Below are positions 1-7,274 of a DNA stretch of 23,583 nucleotides, in pieces. This stretch comes from an uncultured Campylobacter sp. (lineage in GTDB: Bacteria > Campylobacterota > Campylobacteria > Campylobacterales > Campylobacteraceae). The stretch spans positions 1-23,583 of the forward strand of contig NZ_CALIMQ010000021.1 in NCBI RefSeq assembly GCF_938045535.1, given 5' to 3'. The first letter of the stretch is position 1. Each line of letters opens with the position of its first letter. The position numbers were made by a program, and so were the translations under genes. Below the pieces are notes generated by a model that saw nothing but the letters and a program-made list of their open reading frames with translations, was not told where the DNA came from and did no database searches.

Positions 1-326
1 GTAGTATATGGATATGGATCGGTGGAGGAAATTGGTGGATTGGATGGTGGATAGCGGATGGGATAATGATGCAGCGGCGGCGTGACTAATGTGAACAGAA
101 CTCGAAACTCTAAAGGAACTAGACACTAAGACCAGCAACTCGACACGACGATGCAACCGATAATTCAACTATGCAAGCAATGAAAAGAAAATTGCAAAGG
201 CTCAGACTGGCTTGGACAAAGGATGAATAGATCTAACTCTTTTTTGTGGATTTTTCTTGGACAATAGGTAAGAAAATAAATCTAATCTAGGAAAACTGGA
301 AATTCTCACCGAGCAACCTGAAAACT

Positions 327-333
327 GATACCA
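327..333 (-). other. Primer-binding site for initiator Met-tRNA
   Basis: The minus strand reads TGGTATC, the core complement of the 3' end of plant initiator Met-tRNA, directly after the candidate LTR end. This is the standard place where reverse transcription is primed in plant LTR elements. Only seven bases of the usual longer site match cleanly, since the next bases are AG and then T instead of AGC. Confidence 0.45.
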
Positions 334-335
334 CT

Positions 336-1116
336 TGATAGAGGCGAGGGTGTCCCGATCTTTCGATGAGATGATAACTATCGATTTGGTGGAGACGACT
401 TTGACGATCCGACTACAAACGTGCACGACGTTGCGCCTTAGCAATCGCTAAACCAATCTCCTGAGGTTACTGACGATGCCGGAAGCACGGTCAGCCTGAC
501 CACGAAGGTCTATTCCTGCAAGCAATCGAAGAACGAGCAAGAATATGATAAAGCAATCTGAATATTGCAAATATATATGAAGTATTGATAATGGTGGGGA
601 TCCGTAAGCGGTCTTGGTCTGGTCGTTGGACACAAACGAAGTACACGAAGTTGCAATGGCTAACTTTTAACTAAACAAATCCCAAGGAAAAGCTACTAGA
701 TGGATCTACTTATATAGGAGCAAGGGGTGGCGGCCAAGGAGGTGGGAGGACGTCCCAAGGCAGCCTAAAACTAAATCTAGGTCGTACAAGGCCAATGGGC
801 CCAAGTGGAGGTGATGTAACACCTTTGGACTTGTAGTTTGACTCGGATTCTGCTGCAGCATCAGATTGTTTCGTCCACAACTCAACGCTCCGGACGAATT
901 TGAAGGTGATTCCAATTGGGTTGGAAAGTGCACGAAATCTAGTTTCCAACAAAAAAAGAATCACCCAATTCGGAGTCCGTATGAAAAACTTGTGTGCGTT
1001 TTGAGTCAGGTATGTCTGTGCAGTCCGAATCTGAATCCAGAACGTGAGAGACTTGGACTCTATCTTCTCTTGGGCCAAAAGTGACGTGAGAGAACTTTTT
1101 GGACAGCAAATAAACA
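336..1116 (-). repeat. Candidate retrotransposon LTR (TG...CA, about 781 bp)
   Basis: On the minus strand the segment starts TGTTTATT just after a purine-rich tract (1117-1130, AAGGAAGAAAGAGA) and ends TCTATCA two bases before a primer-binding site. A plant-type TATA box, TATATAAG, lies at 709-716, about 400 bp into the segment, as expected at the U3/R border. Only the terminal TG and CA are matched as inverted ends, and no second LTR copy is visible in the window, so the borders are provisional. Confidence 0.4.
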
Positions 1117-2770
1117 TCTCTTTCTTCCTTATCTTCATATGTGGATTGTACAAATGTCCCATACACCTGCAATTAGACAAAACACAAAAGTGTGTGAAGT
1201 ATTTTTGTTCTGGATAACATAAATAGATTATTGAATAGTTTGCACTAGAAATCACCTGACAAATATGCATATATGCAATATTTTTGGTCATATCCAAGGT
1301 AGTCATGTCCTCATCATCCTCCCCTTCTTGAAAATAAAGCCGTCCTCGGCGTTGCTTAATCTGAAATGTGGCTAACAAAAGAGACAAGGTGTACATGTTG
1401 TATATGTATATGTCATCCATTTTTACTTCCCTTGATTTTTGCATATATGACACATGAATAGATGAGTAACTTGCATAGTTCATAAAATCTAAAGCCAAAA
1501 AATTAGCACAAGAAGTAGAAGGCATGAAAATATTGCAACTCAGTTTGCACATATAAGTGAAGCTCTTATTCATTTCAAAAGATTGACAATGTTCATCATT
1601 AAACCATCCCAACATTGGTGAATAAACCTTACTTGCATCAAATTTACATGCTACAACATGCTTAAATAAGCAAACATGCAATAAGTCATTCAACACAGAA
1701 TCATCACCAAGATTAGAGGTCATATCAAAATGATTAAACATTGGTTCTTTTGCATCAATAGTTAATTCAATGGGTGCACTCAAAATTGTTGGTATTTCAG
1801 TTGTTTGATCACATGGCAAAGTCAAATTATCAACGTAGTCCTCTAAAATAGGTGGTGTGATCAAAGTAGTGGGTAGCTCATCAGATGGTGCATTCAAATT
1901 GACAAGGCATTCATCATTCTCATGTAGAGATGGAAGATCAGTACCTTTGTCATTACCTCTTATGATAACCTCAGATGATGTAGGCACTCTCGATGATGAT
2001 GTGTCACATGGTGGAGGTGATGTAGTCCTGACAACAACGGATGTGGTTGTCATAGTATGCCTAGTAGTTGAAGGAACAATCATATCAACTCTTGGAATGT
2101 GCACCGTGCGCTTGTTCTCCTCGTGGCCAACACGTCGTTTTATTTCCTGTTCAGCTTTGCAAGCAAGATGAAACAAATGGTCCATAGGATAACACTCTTC
2201 ATGAATTAGTATCTCTTGAATATCACGGTTTAATCCTCCCCAAAATCTATCCATAAAATCATCTTCACTTTCTTCTAAAGAGGAATGCAACAAGGTAGTT
2301 TGTAAATCATCATAATATTTTGTTACAGTTTCACTACCTTGTTTTAAGTGTTGCAACTTCTTAATCATGTCACGAGTATAATAAGCAGGGACGAAAGTAT
2401 GTCGCATGGCAAGTTTCAAATCATCCCAAGTAGTAGGTATATAATCAGGGTGTAACCGACAATATTCACTCCACCAAACCAAAGCATAACCAGTGAAAGA
2501 ACCAACCGCAACCTTAACCTTTTTATGTTCATTGAAATTATGGGAAGCAAATATATTTTTTATGTCGAACTCCCATTCAATATATAAAGCAGGTTTAAAA
2601 CGGCCATTAAATGGTGGTATAGATACATTAACCTGATCATGTGCATTTGGATGTTTGTGCACCTCTCGTGACGGTTGTGGTATTTGCAAAGGTGGTGGCA
2701 CGTCTCCCGCGATCGACAAAGCCCATGAATTGACTCTGGATCCTGTCATGATTAGTAGAACAAGAAACAA
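710..2770 (-). CDS. Retrotransposon gag-like protein (Ty3/gypsy)
   Basis: This is a 686-codon open frame. Residues about 54 to 210 match the plant Retrotrans_gag pattern: FNG near 54-56, YIEWEFDI at 63-70, the hallmark YALVWW at 95-100, then TWDDLK, an RHTFVPAYY segment, and the LKQGSETVTKYYDDLQ and FWGGLNRDIQ segments. Gag is the structural protein that packages element RNA. No CCHC zinc knuckle, protease or reverse transcriptase follows. The middle is Ser/Thr/Pro-rich and then unrecognised. Residues after about 550 simply translate the candidate LTR and are probably not gag. The first ATG is at 2770, but a Met eight codons in (2749) is an equally good start. Codon and base use differ sharply from the bacterial genes, and there is no ribosome binding site. 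Confidence 0.7.
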   Translation of the reverse strand: MFLVLLIMTGSRVNSWALSIAGDVPPPLQIPQPSREVHKHPNAHDQVNVSIPPFNGRFKPALYIEWEFDIKNIFASHNFNEHKKVKVAVGSFTGYALVWWSEYCRLHPDYIPTTWDDLKLAMRHTFVPAYYTRDMIKKLQHLKQGSETVTKYYDDLQTTLLHSSLEESEDDFMDRFWGGLNRDIQEILIHEECYPMDHLFHLACKAEQEIKRRVGHEENKRTVHIPRVDMIVPSTTRHTMTTTSVVVRTTSPPPCDTSSSRVPTSSEVIIRGNDKGTDLPSLHENDECLVNLNAPSDELPTTLITPPILEDYVDNLTLPCDQTTEIPTILSAPIELTIDAKEPMFNHFDMTSNLGDDSVLNDLLHVCLFKHVVACKFDASKVYSPMLGWFNDEHCQSFEMNKSFTYMCKLSCNIFMPSTSCANFLALDFMNYASYSSIHVSYMQKSREVKMDDIYIYNMYTLSLLLATFQIKQRRGRLYFQEGEDDEDMTTLDMTKNIAYMHICQVISSANYSIIYLCYPEQKYFTHFCVLSNCRCMGHLYNPHMKIRKKEMFICCPKSSLTSLLAQEKIESKSLTFWIQIRTAQTYLTQNAHKFFIRTPNWVILFLLETRFRALSNPIGITFKFVRSVELWTKQSDAAAESESNYKSKGVTSPPLGPIGLVRPRFSFRLPWDVLPPPWPPPLAPI

Positions 2771-3480
2771 AACCCAAAAATAATGTTCCTATAACTACTA
2801 GGATGTGGTGGTAAAACGCTCACAGTAAAGCAAATATCAATGTCTTACAAGTTCTTACCATGCAGCAGGCGGTGATCGGCAACCAGCGGTGTCAAGTAAC
2901 TCCGAATATTGAGTAAAGCGATTGCCAGGGGAGCGTACGTATACACGGTGTAGAAATATGTGGAGCTGGGTTGGCTATATATGGTAGCAAAAGATTAGCA
3001 ATAATCAATTCAAAGATGCAATGTTGAATAAACGCTCAACGACGGTACTGTGCTGGTCCTAGGCTAGACCGGACTAGAGACGCGAGCCTAGAACACTAAT
3101 GAGGTCACGGCGTAGCACAACTAGCATCAATGAAGGATACTAAGTAGCTCTTGACAGCAAGATATAAGTGAAGATCACAACGGCAGTGAAGATAATGATG
3201 AAAAACAACTGCCAAGCAGGATATACAACAACTCTCTCTCCAACTTTCCTCTTGAAAAGTTTGTGCCAATTTTCTGATAATTTTTTTCAAAGAATGCTAC
3301 TAACTCAAGCTTTCCAATGCAAAAAGAATCACTCAATTCCGAGTTGATATGAGGAGTCAAAGAATTCTAAAACTGGCCTGAAAATTGGAACAAGCTGTGT
3401 TCACGAACTTCGGAGGGCAAAAAGACCTATTTAGAAGCCGATTTTGAGGTGTCAAATATTGAACTTGCTTCTGCAACTAT
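2771..3480. other. Plant leader sequence without a supported gene
   Basis: Between the gag-like frame and the join to bacterial DNA there is no long conserved open frame on either strand. The minus strand looks like the untranslated leader upstream of gag in grass elements. A 21-base word at 3324-3344 matches 956-976 inside the candidate LTR with two mismatches, so part of this stretch is related to LTR-type sequence. Confidence 0.5.
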
Positions 3481-3488
3481 TTAGATGC

Positions 3489-3986
3489 GGCTCGTCGCTA
3501 GTTTTTAAAAGCCTGCCGATCGCGTTTTCGCACATGCCGTTCGGCAACGCCGTCGCGGTGGTCTTTCTCTCGATTTTGCTCATCGCCGCGCTTACGACGT
3601 CGATAACGATCTATCAGGTCATTATAAATTTCGTCGAGGAGCGCTTCGGCTTTTCAACGCTAAAGGCGGTAAATTTAACGCTCGGCGGCGTCTTCGTGCT
3701 CGGCAACCTACCCTGCATACTCTCAAGCAGCGTGCTTGCGGACATTAAAATTCTAGGGCGCTCGGTTTTTGACGCCTTCGACTTCGTAAGCGCGAACGTC
3801 TTTTTCGTGCTAACGGCGCTGCTGTGCTGCATCTACGTGGGCTGGGTGCTGAAAAAGGACGCGATCTACGAGCTTACTAACGAAGGCGATTTGAGCGCAA
3901 GGCTCGCGGGAGTTTGGTTTTTGTACGTCAAATTTATCTTGCCGCTTATCATCGCGGTGATCTTCGGATACGGGATTTTCGGCTAA
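3489..3986 (+). CDS. NSS-family sodium-dependent transporter, C-terminal fragment
   Basis: This is the last 165 residues of a sodium:neurotransmitter-symporter family protein (full length about 440 residues), an inner-membrane LeuT-fold carrier for amino acids or related solutes. The fragment opens at the conserved GxxLVFxxLP loop (here GSSLVFKSLP). It keeps the typical membrane segments: FGNAVAVVF...ITIYQVIINFVEE, LGGVFVLGNLPCILSS, FVSANVFFVLTALLCCIYVGWVL and a final FILPLIIAVIFGYGIFG. The frame can be read back to an ATG at 3444, but those 15 residues come from plant sequence and have no family resemblance. The first two-thirds of the gene are missing because of the join near 3,480. Family assignment is firm; the substrate is not known. 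Confidence 0.85.
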   Translation, partial: GSSLVFKSLPIAFSHMPFGNAVAVVFLSILLIAALTTSITIYQVIINFVEERFGFSTLKAVNLTLGGVFVLGNLPCILSSSVLADIKILGRSVFDAFDFVSANVFFVLTALLCCIYVGWVLKKDAIYELTNEGDLSARLAGVWFLYVKFILPLIIAVIFGYGIFG

Positions 3987-4442
3987 ATTTAAAGCCGCGA
4001 GAGTTTTAAATTTAAATTTGCCCACGGCGGAATTTTAAAATTTCATTCGATCTGTTACACACACTGCGGCACATTGTATTGAAACTTGCGGCACGGCGGT
4101 CTTGCGACTAGGTGCGAGACACCGCACCGCAGTTATAATATAAATTCAGCGCAGGCGTAGCCTGCCCCTTGTAAAGCGTCGTCGGGAGTTAGGTGGGGTT
4201 TGGGGCGGGAAGGGGAGCGACCTCGCAACCGAGGCCCCCTTCCCGCCCCGTAAAAAGCTTGGACGCGTCTAGCGAAGCGGGCGTCAGAATTTTAAAATTT
4301 TATCTGCACGTGCCGTGCAAGCGTGATGATAATCGCAAAAAGACGCGGCGGAATTTTAAAATTTCATTCGCCGCCGCGCCTTAAAATTTCCGCGACAGGC
4401 TCGCGATAAATTTAAAATTTAGCCGCAATTTAGGGGTTTGCA
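3987..4442. other. Structured intergenic region
   Basis: There is no convincing gene in these 456 bp. The open frame at 4193-4384 translates a GC hairpin and has no family resemblance. The region holds three ATTTTAAAAT palindromes (4032, 4289, 4353) and three perfect hairpins: 4151-4165, 4202-4249 and 4344-4378. The last has an 8-bp GC stem (CGCGGCGG) around an AT-rich loop. Possible roles are transcription ends, a structured RNA or a dispersed repeat unit; the sequence alone does not decide. Confidence 0.5.
4202..4249. repeat. Very stable nested GC hairpin
   Basis: GGGGCGGGAAGGGG at 4202-4215 pairs perfectly with CCCCTTCCCGCCCC at 4236-4249. Inside the loop, CCTCG (4221-4225) pairs with CGAGG (4230-4234) around a four-base loop. 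The flank is GTAAAAAGC and not a T-run, so a classical intrinsic terminator is doubtful on the plus strand. Confidence 0.7.
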
Positions 4443-5024
4443 ATGCTTCTATTTTTCCTTACGATCTTTCCGATATCGCTGATGCCGGGCATCAACATGA
4501 CCTACGCGCTAAATCTCGGCATCGCGCGCGGCTATCTTAGGGCGCTGCCTGCGTTGCTAGCGCAGGTGCTGGGCGTCGCAGCCGTGGCGCTTGCGTGCAT
4601 ATTCGGCGTCGCGGGCATTCTGCTTGCGCACCCTGCGGCGCTTAGCGCAATTAAAATTTTAGGCGGCGCGTATATCTTCTATCTTGGCGTCACGACCTTT
4701 TTAGCGCGCGGAAATTTCAAGCTGCAAAAACAGAAGCGCAGCGAAAATATCTTCTTCCAAGGCCTCGTAGTCGCGGTCTCAAACCCCAAGGCATGGATAT
4801 TTTTTACCGCACTCTTTCCGCCATTTTTGGACGCGGACAATCTTTTCGGCGCGCGCACTTTCGCTCTCGTGGCGATCTTGTGCGCCAGCGAAAGCATCTG
4901 TCTTAGCATCTACACGCTGGGCGGAGCGGTGCTAAAAAATCTGCTGAAAACCCATCTGAAATACCTCGAAATTTTCTGCTCGGTGCTGATGTGTGCGATC
5001 GGGCTGTGGATGATTTTGGGTTAA
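4443..5024 (+). CDS. LysE/RhtB-family amino-acid exporter
   Basis: This is a 193-residue inner-membrane protein, close to the usual 190-210 of the LysE/RhtB family, which exports amino acids such as lysine, homoserine, threonine or leucine. The N-terminal segment carries the family's proline-glycine turn (SLMPGINMTYALNLGIARG, residues 12-30; many members have PGP here). The conserved SNPKAWIFFTALFPPFL segment lies at 113-129. About five or six hydrophobic helices are visible, including residues 39-61 and 177-192. The ATG at 4443 is supported by AGGGG at 4432-4436. It stands alone between two long intergenic regions, so no partner hints at the substrate. The family call is secure; the exported compound is unknown. 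Confidence 0.88.
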   Translation: MLLFFLTIFPISLMPGINMTYALNLGIARGYLRALPALLAQVLGVAAVALACIFGVAGILLAHPAALSAIKILGGAYIFYLGVTTFLARGNFKLQKQKRSENIFFQGLVVAVSNPKAWIFFTALFPPFLDADNLFGARTFALVAILCASESICLSIYTLGGAVLKNLLKTHLKYLEIFCSVLMCAIGLWMILG

Positions 5025-5562
5025 ATTTTGATTGGACTTGGCGCCCGAGCTTTGATGAATTTTTAAATTTAAAGATAGATTGAAAAGAAATATTGCTTCG
5101 GCCAAATTCCGAGAAAAATCCCGAAATTTAGCCGCTAGCTTTGAACTAAAATTTTAAGCGATCAACCGCGTACGCTAAACGACGCAGCGGTTATCGTCCA
5201 GGGTTGCCTACGGTGCGTCTAAGTGATTTGCGGGCGGCGTTCACGTCCTCTGCAGCAAATCTGCGTCCATGGCGAACATGCGGCACGTTTAAGCGATTTC
5301 GGTGCTACAAATAGTGAGTGCTGTCCTATTCGCGCCGTGTCTGCAGCCAATCCACAGCGAACCTACGGGCGCTTAAGAGATTTCAGCTTTGTGTACTGCG
5401 CGAGCCGTATCCGCTCTACTCGGATTATGCGTTTAAATGAATTTTGGATCTGCGGGTAGCACCGCTTCCGTTTGTGGCGTGCACGCGCAATTTAAAATTT
5501 ACGCAAGCGAAGCGCGACGGACCCAGATTTTTGTATCGTCGCGTGCGCTTAAATTTTAAAAT
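5025..5562. other. Intergenic region with degenerate repeats
   Basis: No gene is supported in these 538 bp. The short frame at 5223-5459 has no recognisable domain and is made of imperfect repeats. Related words begin at 5216, 5286, 5370 and 5430 (pattern CGTTTAAGCGATTT). A second landmark, TCTGCAGC(A/C)AATC, occurs near 5250 and 5340. The right edge carries an ATTTTAAAAT palindrome at 5553-5562, immediately after the sodB stop codon. Confidence 0.45.
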
Positions 5563-6186
5563 TTAATCTCTGCCGTGAAGCTCGTCGATATAAAATTTCA
5601 CCGAGCCGAGACCCTCTTTTTTAGCCCATTCGTAGGCGCTTGAGACGAACTCCCAGTTGATGCCTGCGTAGAATTTCTCCAAATATTTCGGACGCGCGTT
5701 GTGCTCATCGATGTAATACGCGTGCTCCCAAACGTCCACGACTAGAAGCGGCACGAGCCCCTCAGTTACCGGAGTAGCGGCGTTTTGGGTCGCTTTGATG
5801 CAAAGCTTGCCCGATTTCGGATCGTAAGCGAGCCAAACCCAGCCCGAGCCAAAATGCGCCGTAGCAGCAGCCAAAAACTCGCTTTTAAAATCCGTAAAAT
5901 TTTCCGCCAGCGCCGATTTTAGCTCCGCAGACGGCTCGCTAGGTTTTGCGATACAATCCCAGTAAAAATCGTGGTTGTAAACCTGCGCTGCGTTGTTAAA
6001 AAGCCCGCCGCTAGCAGCCGTTACGATCTCGTAAAGCCCCTTGCCCGCAAACTCACCCGATTCGGTAAGTTTATTCAAATTTGCCACATAGGTCGCGTGA
6101 TGCTTGCCGTGGTGATAATCACAGGTTTCTTTACTTACGACCGCGTTGTGCGCCGCATCGAACGGCAACTCTCTAAGTTTAAACAT
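5563..6186 (-). CDS. sodB: Iron superoxide dismutase SodB
   Basis: This 207-residue cytoplasmic enzyme of the Fe/Mn superoxide dismutase family converts superoxide to hydrogen peroxide and oxygen. The four metal ligands are visible: His25 (in YHHGKHH), His72 (in NNAAQVYNHDFYW), Asp151 and His155 (in DVWEHAYYID). The Fe-type signature FNNAAQVYNHDFYW and the segment FGSGWVWLAYD are intact. The sequence aligns end to end with E. coli SodB, with a C-terminal extension of roughly 15 residues (WAKKEGLGSVKFYIDELHGRD) as in Campylobacter proteins. The ATG at 6186 follows AAGGAGAG. The gene is monocistronic, with its own TATAAT box and an upstream palindrome that may be an operator. SodB is a main oxygen-defence enzyme in these microaerophiles. 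Confidence 0.97.
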   Translation of the reverse strand: MFKLRELPFDAAHNAVVSKETCDYHHGKHHATYVANLNKLTESGEFAGKGLYEIVTAASGGLFNNAAQVYNHDFYWDCIAKPSEPSAELKSALAENFTDFKSEFLAAATAHFGSGWVWLAYDPKSGKLCIKATQNAATPVTEGLVPLLVVDVWEHAYYIDEHNARPKYLEKFYAGINWEFVSSAYEWAKKEGLGSVKFYIDELHGRD

Positions 6187-6216
6187 CTTTCTCTCCTTGA
6201 AATGAATTTTGAAGCG

Positions 6217-6222
6217 ATTATA
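6217..6222 (-). promoter_or_regulatory. sodB -10 box (TATAAT)
   Basis: The minus strand reads GGCTATAATCGC, an exact TATAAT about 30 bases before the sodB ATG and followed by a good ribosome binding site. As usual in Campylobacter there is no clear -35 box, only an AT-rich upstream stretch. Confidence 0.65.
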
Positions 6223-6240
6223 GCCTAAAATTTCTAAACG

Positions 6241-6259
6241 AATAATAAAATTTATTATT
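6241..6259. promoter_or_regulatory. AT palindrome upstream of sodB, candidate Fur/PerR-type operator
   Basis: AATAATAAAATTTATTATT is a perfect inverted repeat of two 9-base arms around one central A. Its centre lies about 31 bases upstream of the -10 box, so it would sit near the -35/-40 region. Fur-family boxes in Campylobacter are AT-rich inverted repeats of this size, and sodB is a plausible target. Binding itself is inference. Confidence 0.35.
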
Positions 6260-6341
6260 TAGGATTAATTTTAAGATAAATTTTAATCTAAGCCATCACA
6301 ATCGCGCTTTAAATTTAAAATTTAGGCGATTTCGAATAACC

Positions 6342-6625
6342 AAAGGCTTTGCTTCTGTCATCATCGTAGCGCTTTTTGAGTGCGGCTGGGCTTACGGGGC
6401 TTAAGCGCGCTGCCGGTACGCACGAGCGGCTATTTACCGTCATCTGCGCGATTGCGAACTTTTTATATTCATGCTTGCTTTTAATACATAGCGCGGCGCT
6501 CGCATACGTTCTATACGCGGGATCGGCATCCTTTTTATCGTCTTTCTTGAAACGATCGTCGCGCTAGAAGAGGACTCGGAGGTGAGTCTGCTTTGCATAT
6601 TTTCATACTCACGCTAAGCCTATGA
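6342..6625 (+). pseudogene. Decayed SMR-family small multidrug efflux gene
   Basis: Joining frames on the plus strand gives a recognisable small multidrug resistance (EmrE/SugE-like) protein. 6342-6398 reads KGFASVIIVALFECGWAYG, whose GWAYG is the SMR helix-1 signature around the essential Glu. After one extra G in the run at 6396-6399, 6400 onward gives LKRAAGTHERLFTVICAIANF. Near 6502 it reads ALAYVLYAG. The next frame, from 6519, gives GIGILFIVFLETIVALEE, and one more shift near 6599 gives IFILTLSL followed by a stop. The expected helix order is kept, but at least three frame shifts and the lack of a good start codon make it non-functional. Part of the middle is too decayed to align. Confidence 0.6.
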
Positions 6626-6746
6626 ACGGCCATCGATACGATCAGCGCCGTGATGCCGGGCGTATTCGTCCGCTGCGAGAAAATTTCTGCGCGCAAAGCG
6701 CCTGTTATTTCTCATAATTTCAAGTGCCGCGATGCTGAAATTAATT

Positions 6747-6752
6747 TAGAAT
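6747..6752 (+). promoter_or_regulatory. Candidate -10 box for ribH-nusB-pyrF
   Basis: TTTAGAAT gives a one-mismatch -10 (TAGAAT) 50 bases before the ribH ATG, in an AT-rich stretch downstream of the SMR pseudogene. It is the best candidate between the pseudogene and ribH. Confidence 0.35.
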
Positions 6753-6802
6753 TTTGGCGAATTTAGCTAAGCTTAGCGCTAAATTTAACGCAAAGGAAAA
6801 TC

Positions 6803-7273
6803 ATGAAAATCATCGAAGGCTCGCTTGCTCTTAAGGGCAGCGAAAAGATCCTAATCATCAACGCCCGCTTCAACCACATCATCACCGATCGCCTAGTCGA
6901 GGGGGCGCACGATGCGTTTTTACGCCACGGCGGCAAGGAGGAAAATTTAAGCCTTATGCTGGTGCCGGGCGCTTTTGAGATCCCGCTCGCGCTTGAAAAG
7001 GCGCTAAGCTCCAAGCTCTACGACGCCGTCGTCTGCCTAGGCGCGGTGATCCGCGGCTCTACACCGCATTTTGACTACGTAAGCGCCGAAGTAAGCAAGG
7101 GGATCGCAAACACCATGCTAAAATACGGCGCACCCGTGACTTTCGGCGTGCTGACTACCGATAATATCGAGCAAGCGATCGAGCGAGCAGGAGCAAAAGC
7201 CGGCAATAAGGGCTTTGAAGCGATGAGCGGCGCGATCGAGCTTCTAAGTCTATTTCGCAACATAAAGGCGTAA
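6803..7273 (+). CDS. ribH: 6,7-dimethyl-8-ribityllumazine synthase RibH
   Basis: RibH condenses 5-amino-6-ribitylaminouracil with 3,4-dihydroxybutanone phosphate to lumazine, the penultimate step of riboflavin synthesis, in a cytoplasmic oligomer. The 156 residues match the usual length. Visible motifs are the substrate-contacting NARFN (20-24), PGAFEIP (54-60), the active-site segment GAVIRGSTPHFDYV with its catalytic histidine (about 80-93), FGVLTTDN, and the C-terminal RAGAKAGNKG phosphate-binding region. AAAGGA lies a few bases before the ATG. The nusB start follows one base after the stop, so the three genes form an operon. In C. jejuni kdsA precedes ribH in the same cluster. Here that place holds the SMR pseudogene, so kdsA must be elsewhere. 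Confidence 0.97.
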   Translation: MKIIEGSLALKGSEKILIINARFNHIITDRLVEGAHDAFLRHGGKEENLSLMLVPGAFEIPLALEKALSSKLYDAVVCLGAVIRGSTPHFDYVSAEVSKGIANTMLKYGAPVTFGVLTTDNIEQAIERAGAKAGNKGFEAMSGAIELLSLFRNIKA

Positions 7274-7274
7274 A

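Larger units (their letters stand above)
1..3480 (-). mobile_element. Plant (grass-type) Ty3/gypsy LTR retrotransposon DNA, incomplete
   Basis: The whole left end lacks bacterial genes, ribosome binding sites and the AAATTT/CGCG style of the rest of the window. On the minus strand it reads as retrotransposon: an untranslated leader with a grass-like look (about 3,440 to 2,771), a gag-like ORF, a purine tract, a candidate LTR with a TATA box, a Met-tRNA primer-binding site, and further leader sequence running off the left edge. No protease, reverse transcriptase or integrase is present, so it is either truncated or a non-autonomous element. The right boundary is the chimeric join with bacterial DNA. 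The cereal origin is inferred from remembered similarity of the leader and gag style; a nucleotide search against Poaceae genomes would settle it. Confidence 0.85.

Noticed and set aside
3444..3488. ATG at 3444 as start of the symporter fragment
   Set aside because: The 15 residues before the GSSLVF loop derive from the plant side of the join, have no family resemblance and no ribosome binding site; the gene is truncated, not short.
4193..4384. 63-codon open frame over the GC hairpin
   Set aside because: It is explained by the inverted repeat and spacer composition; no ribosome binding site or recognisable domain.
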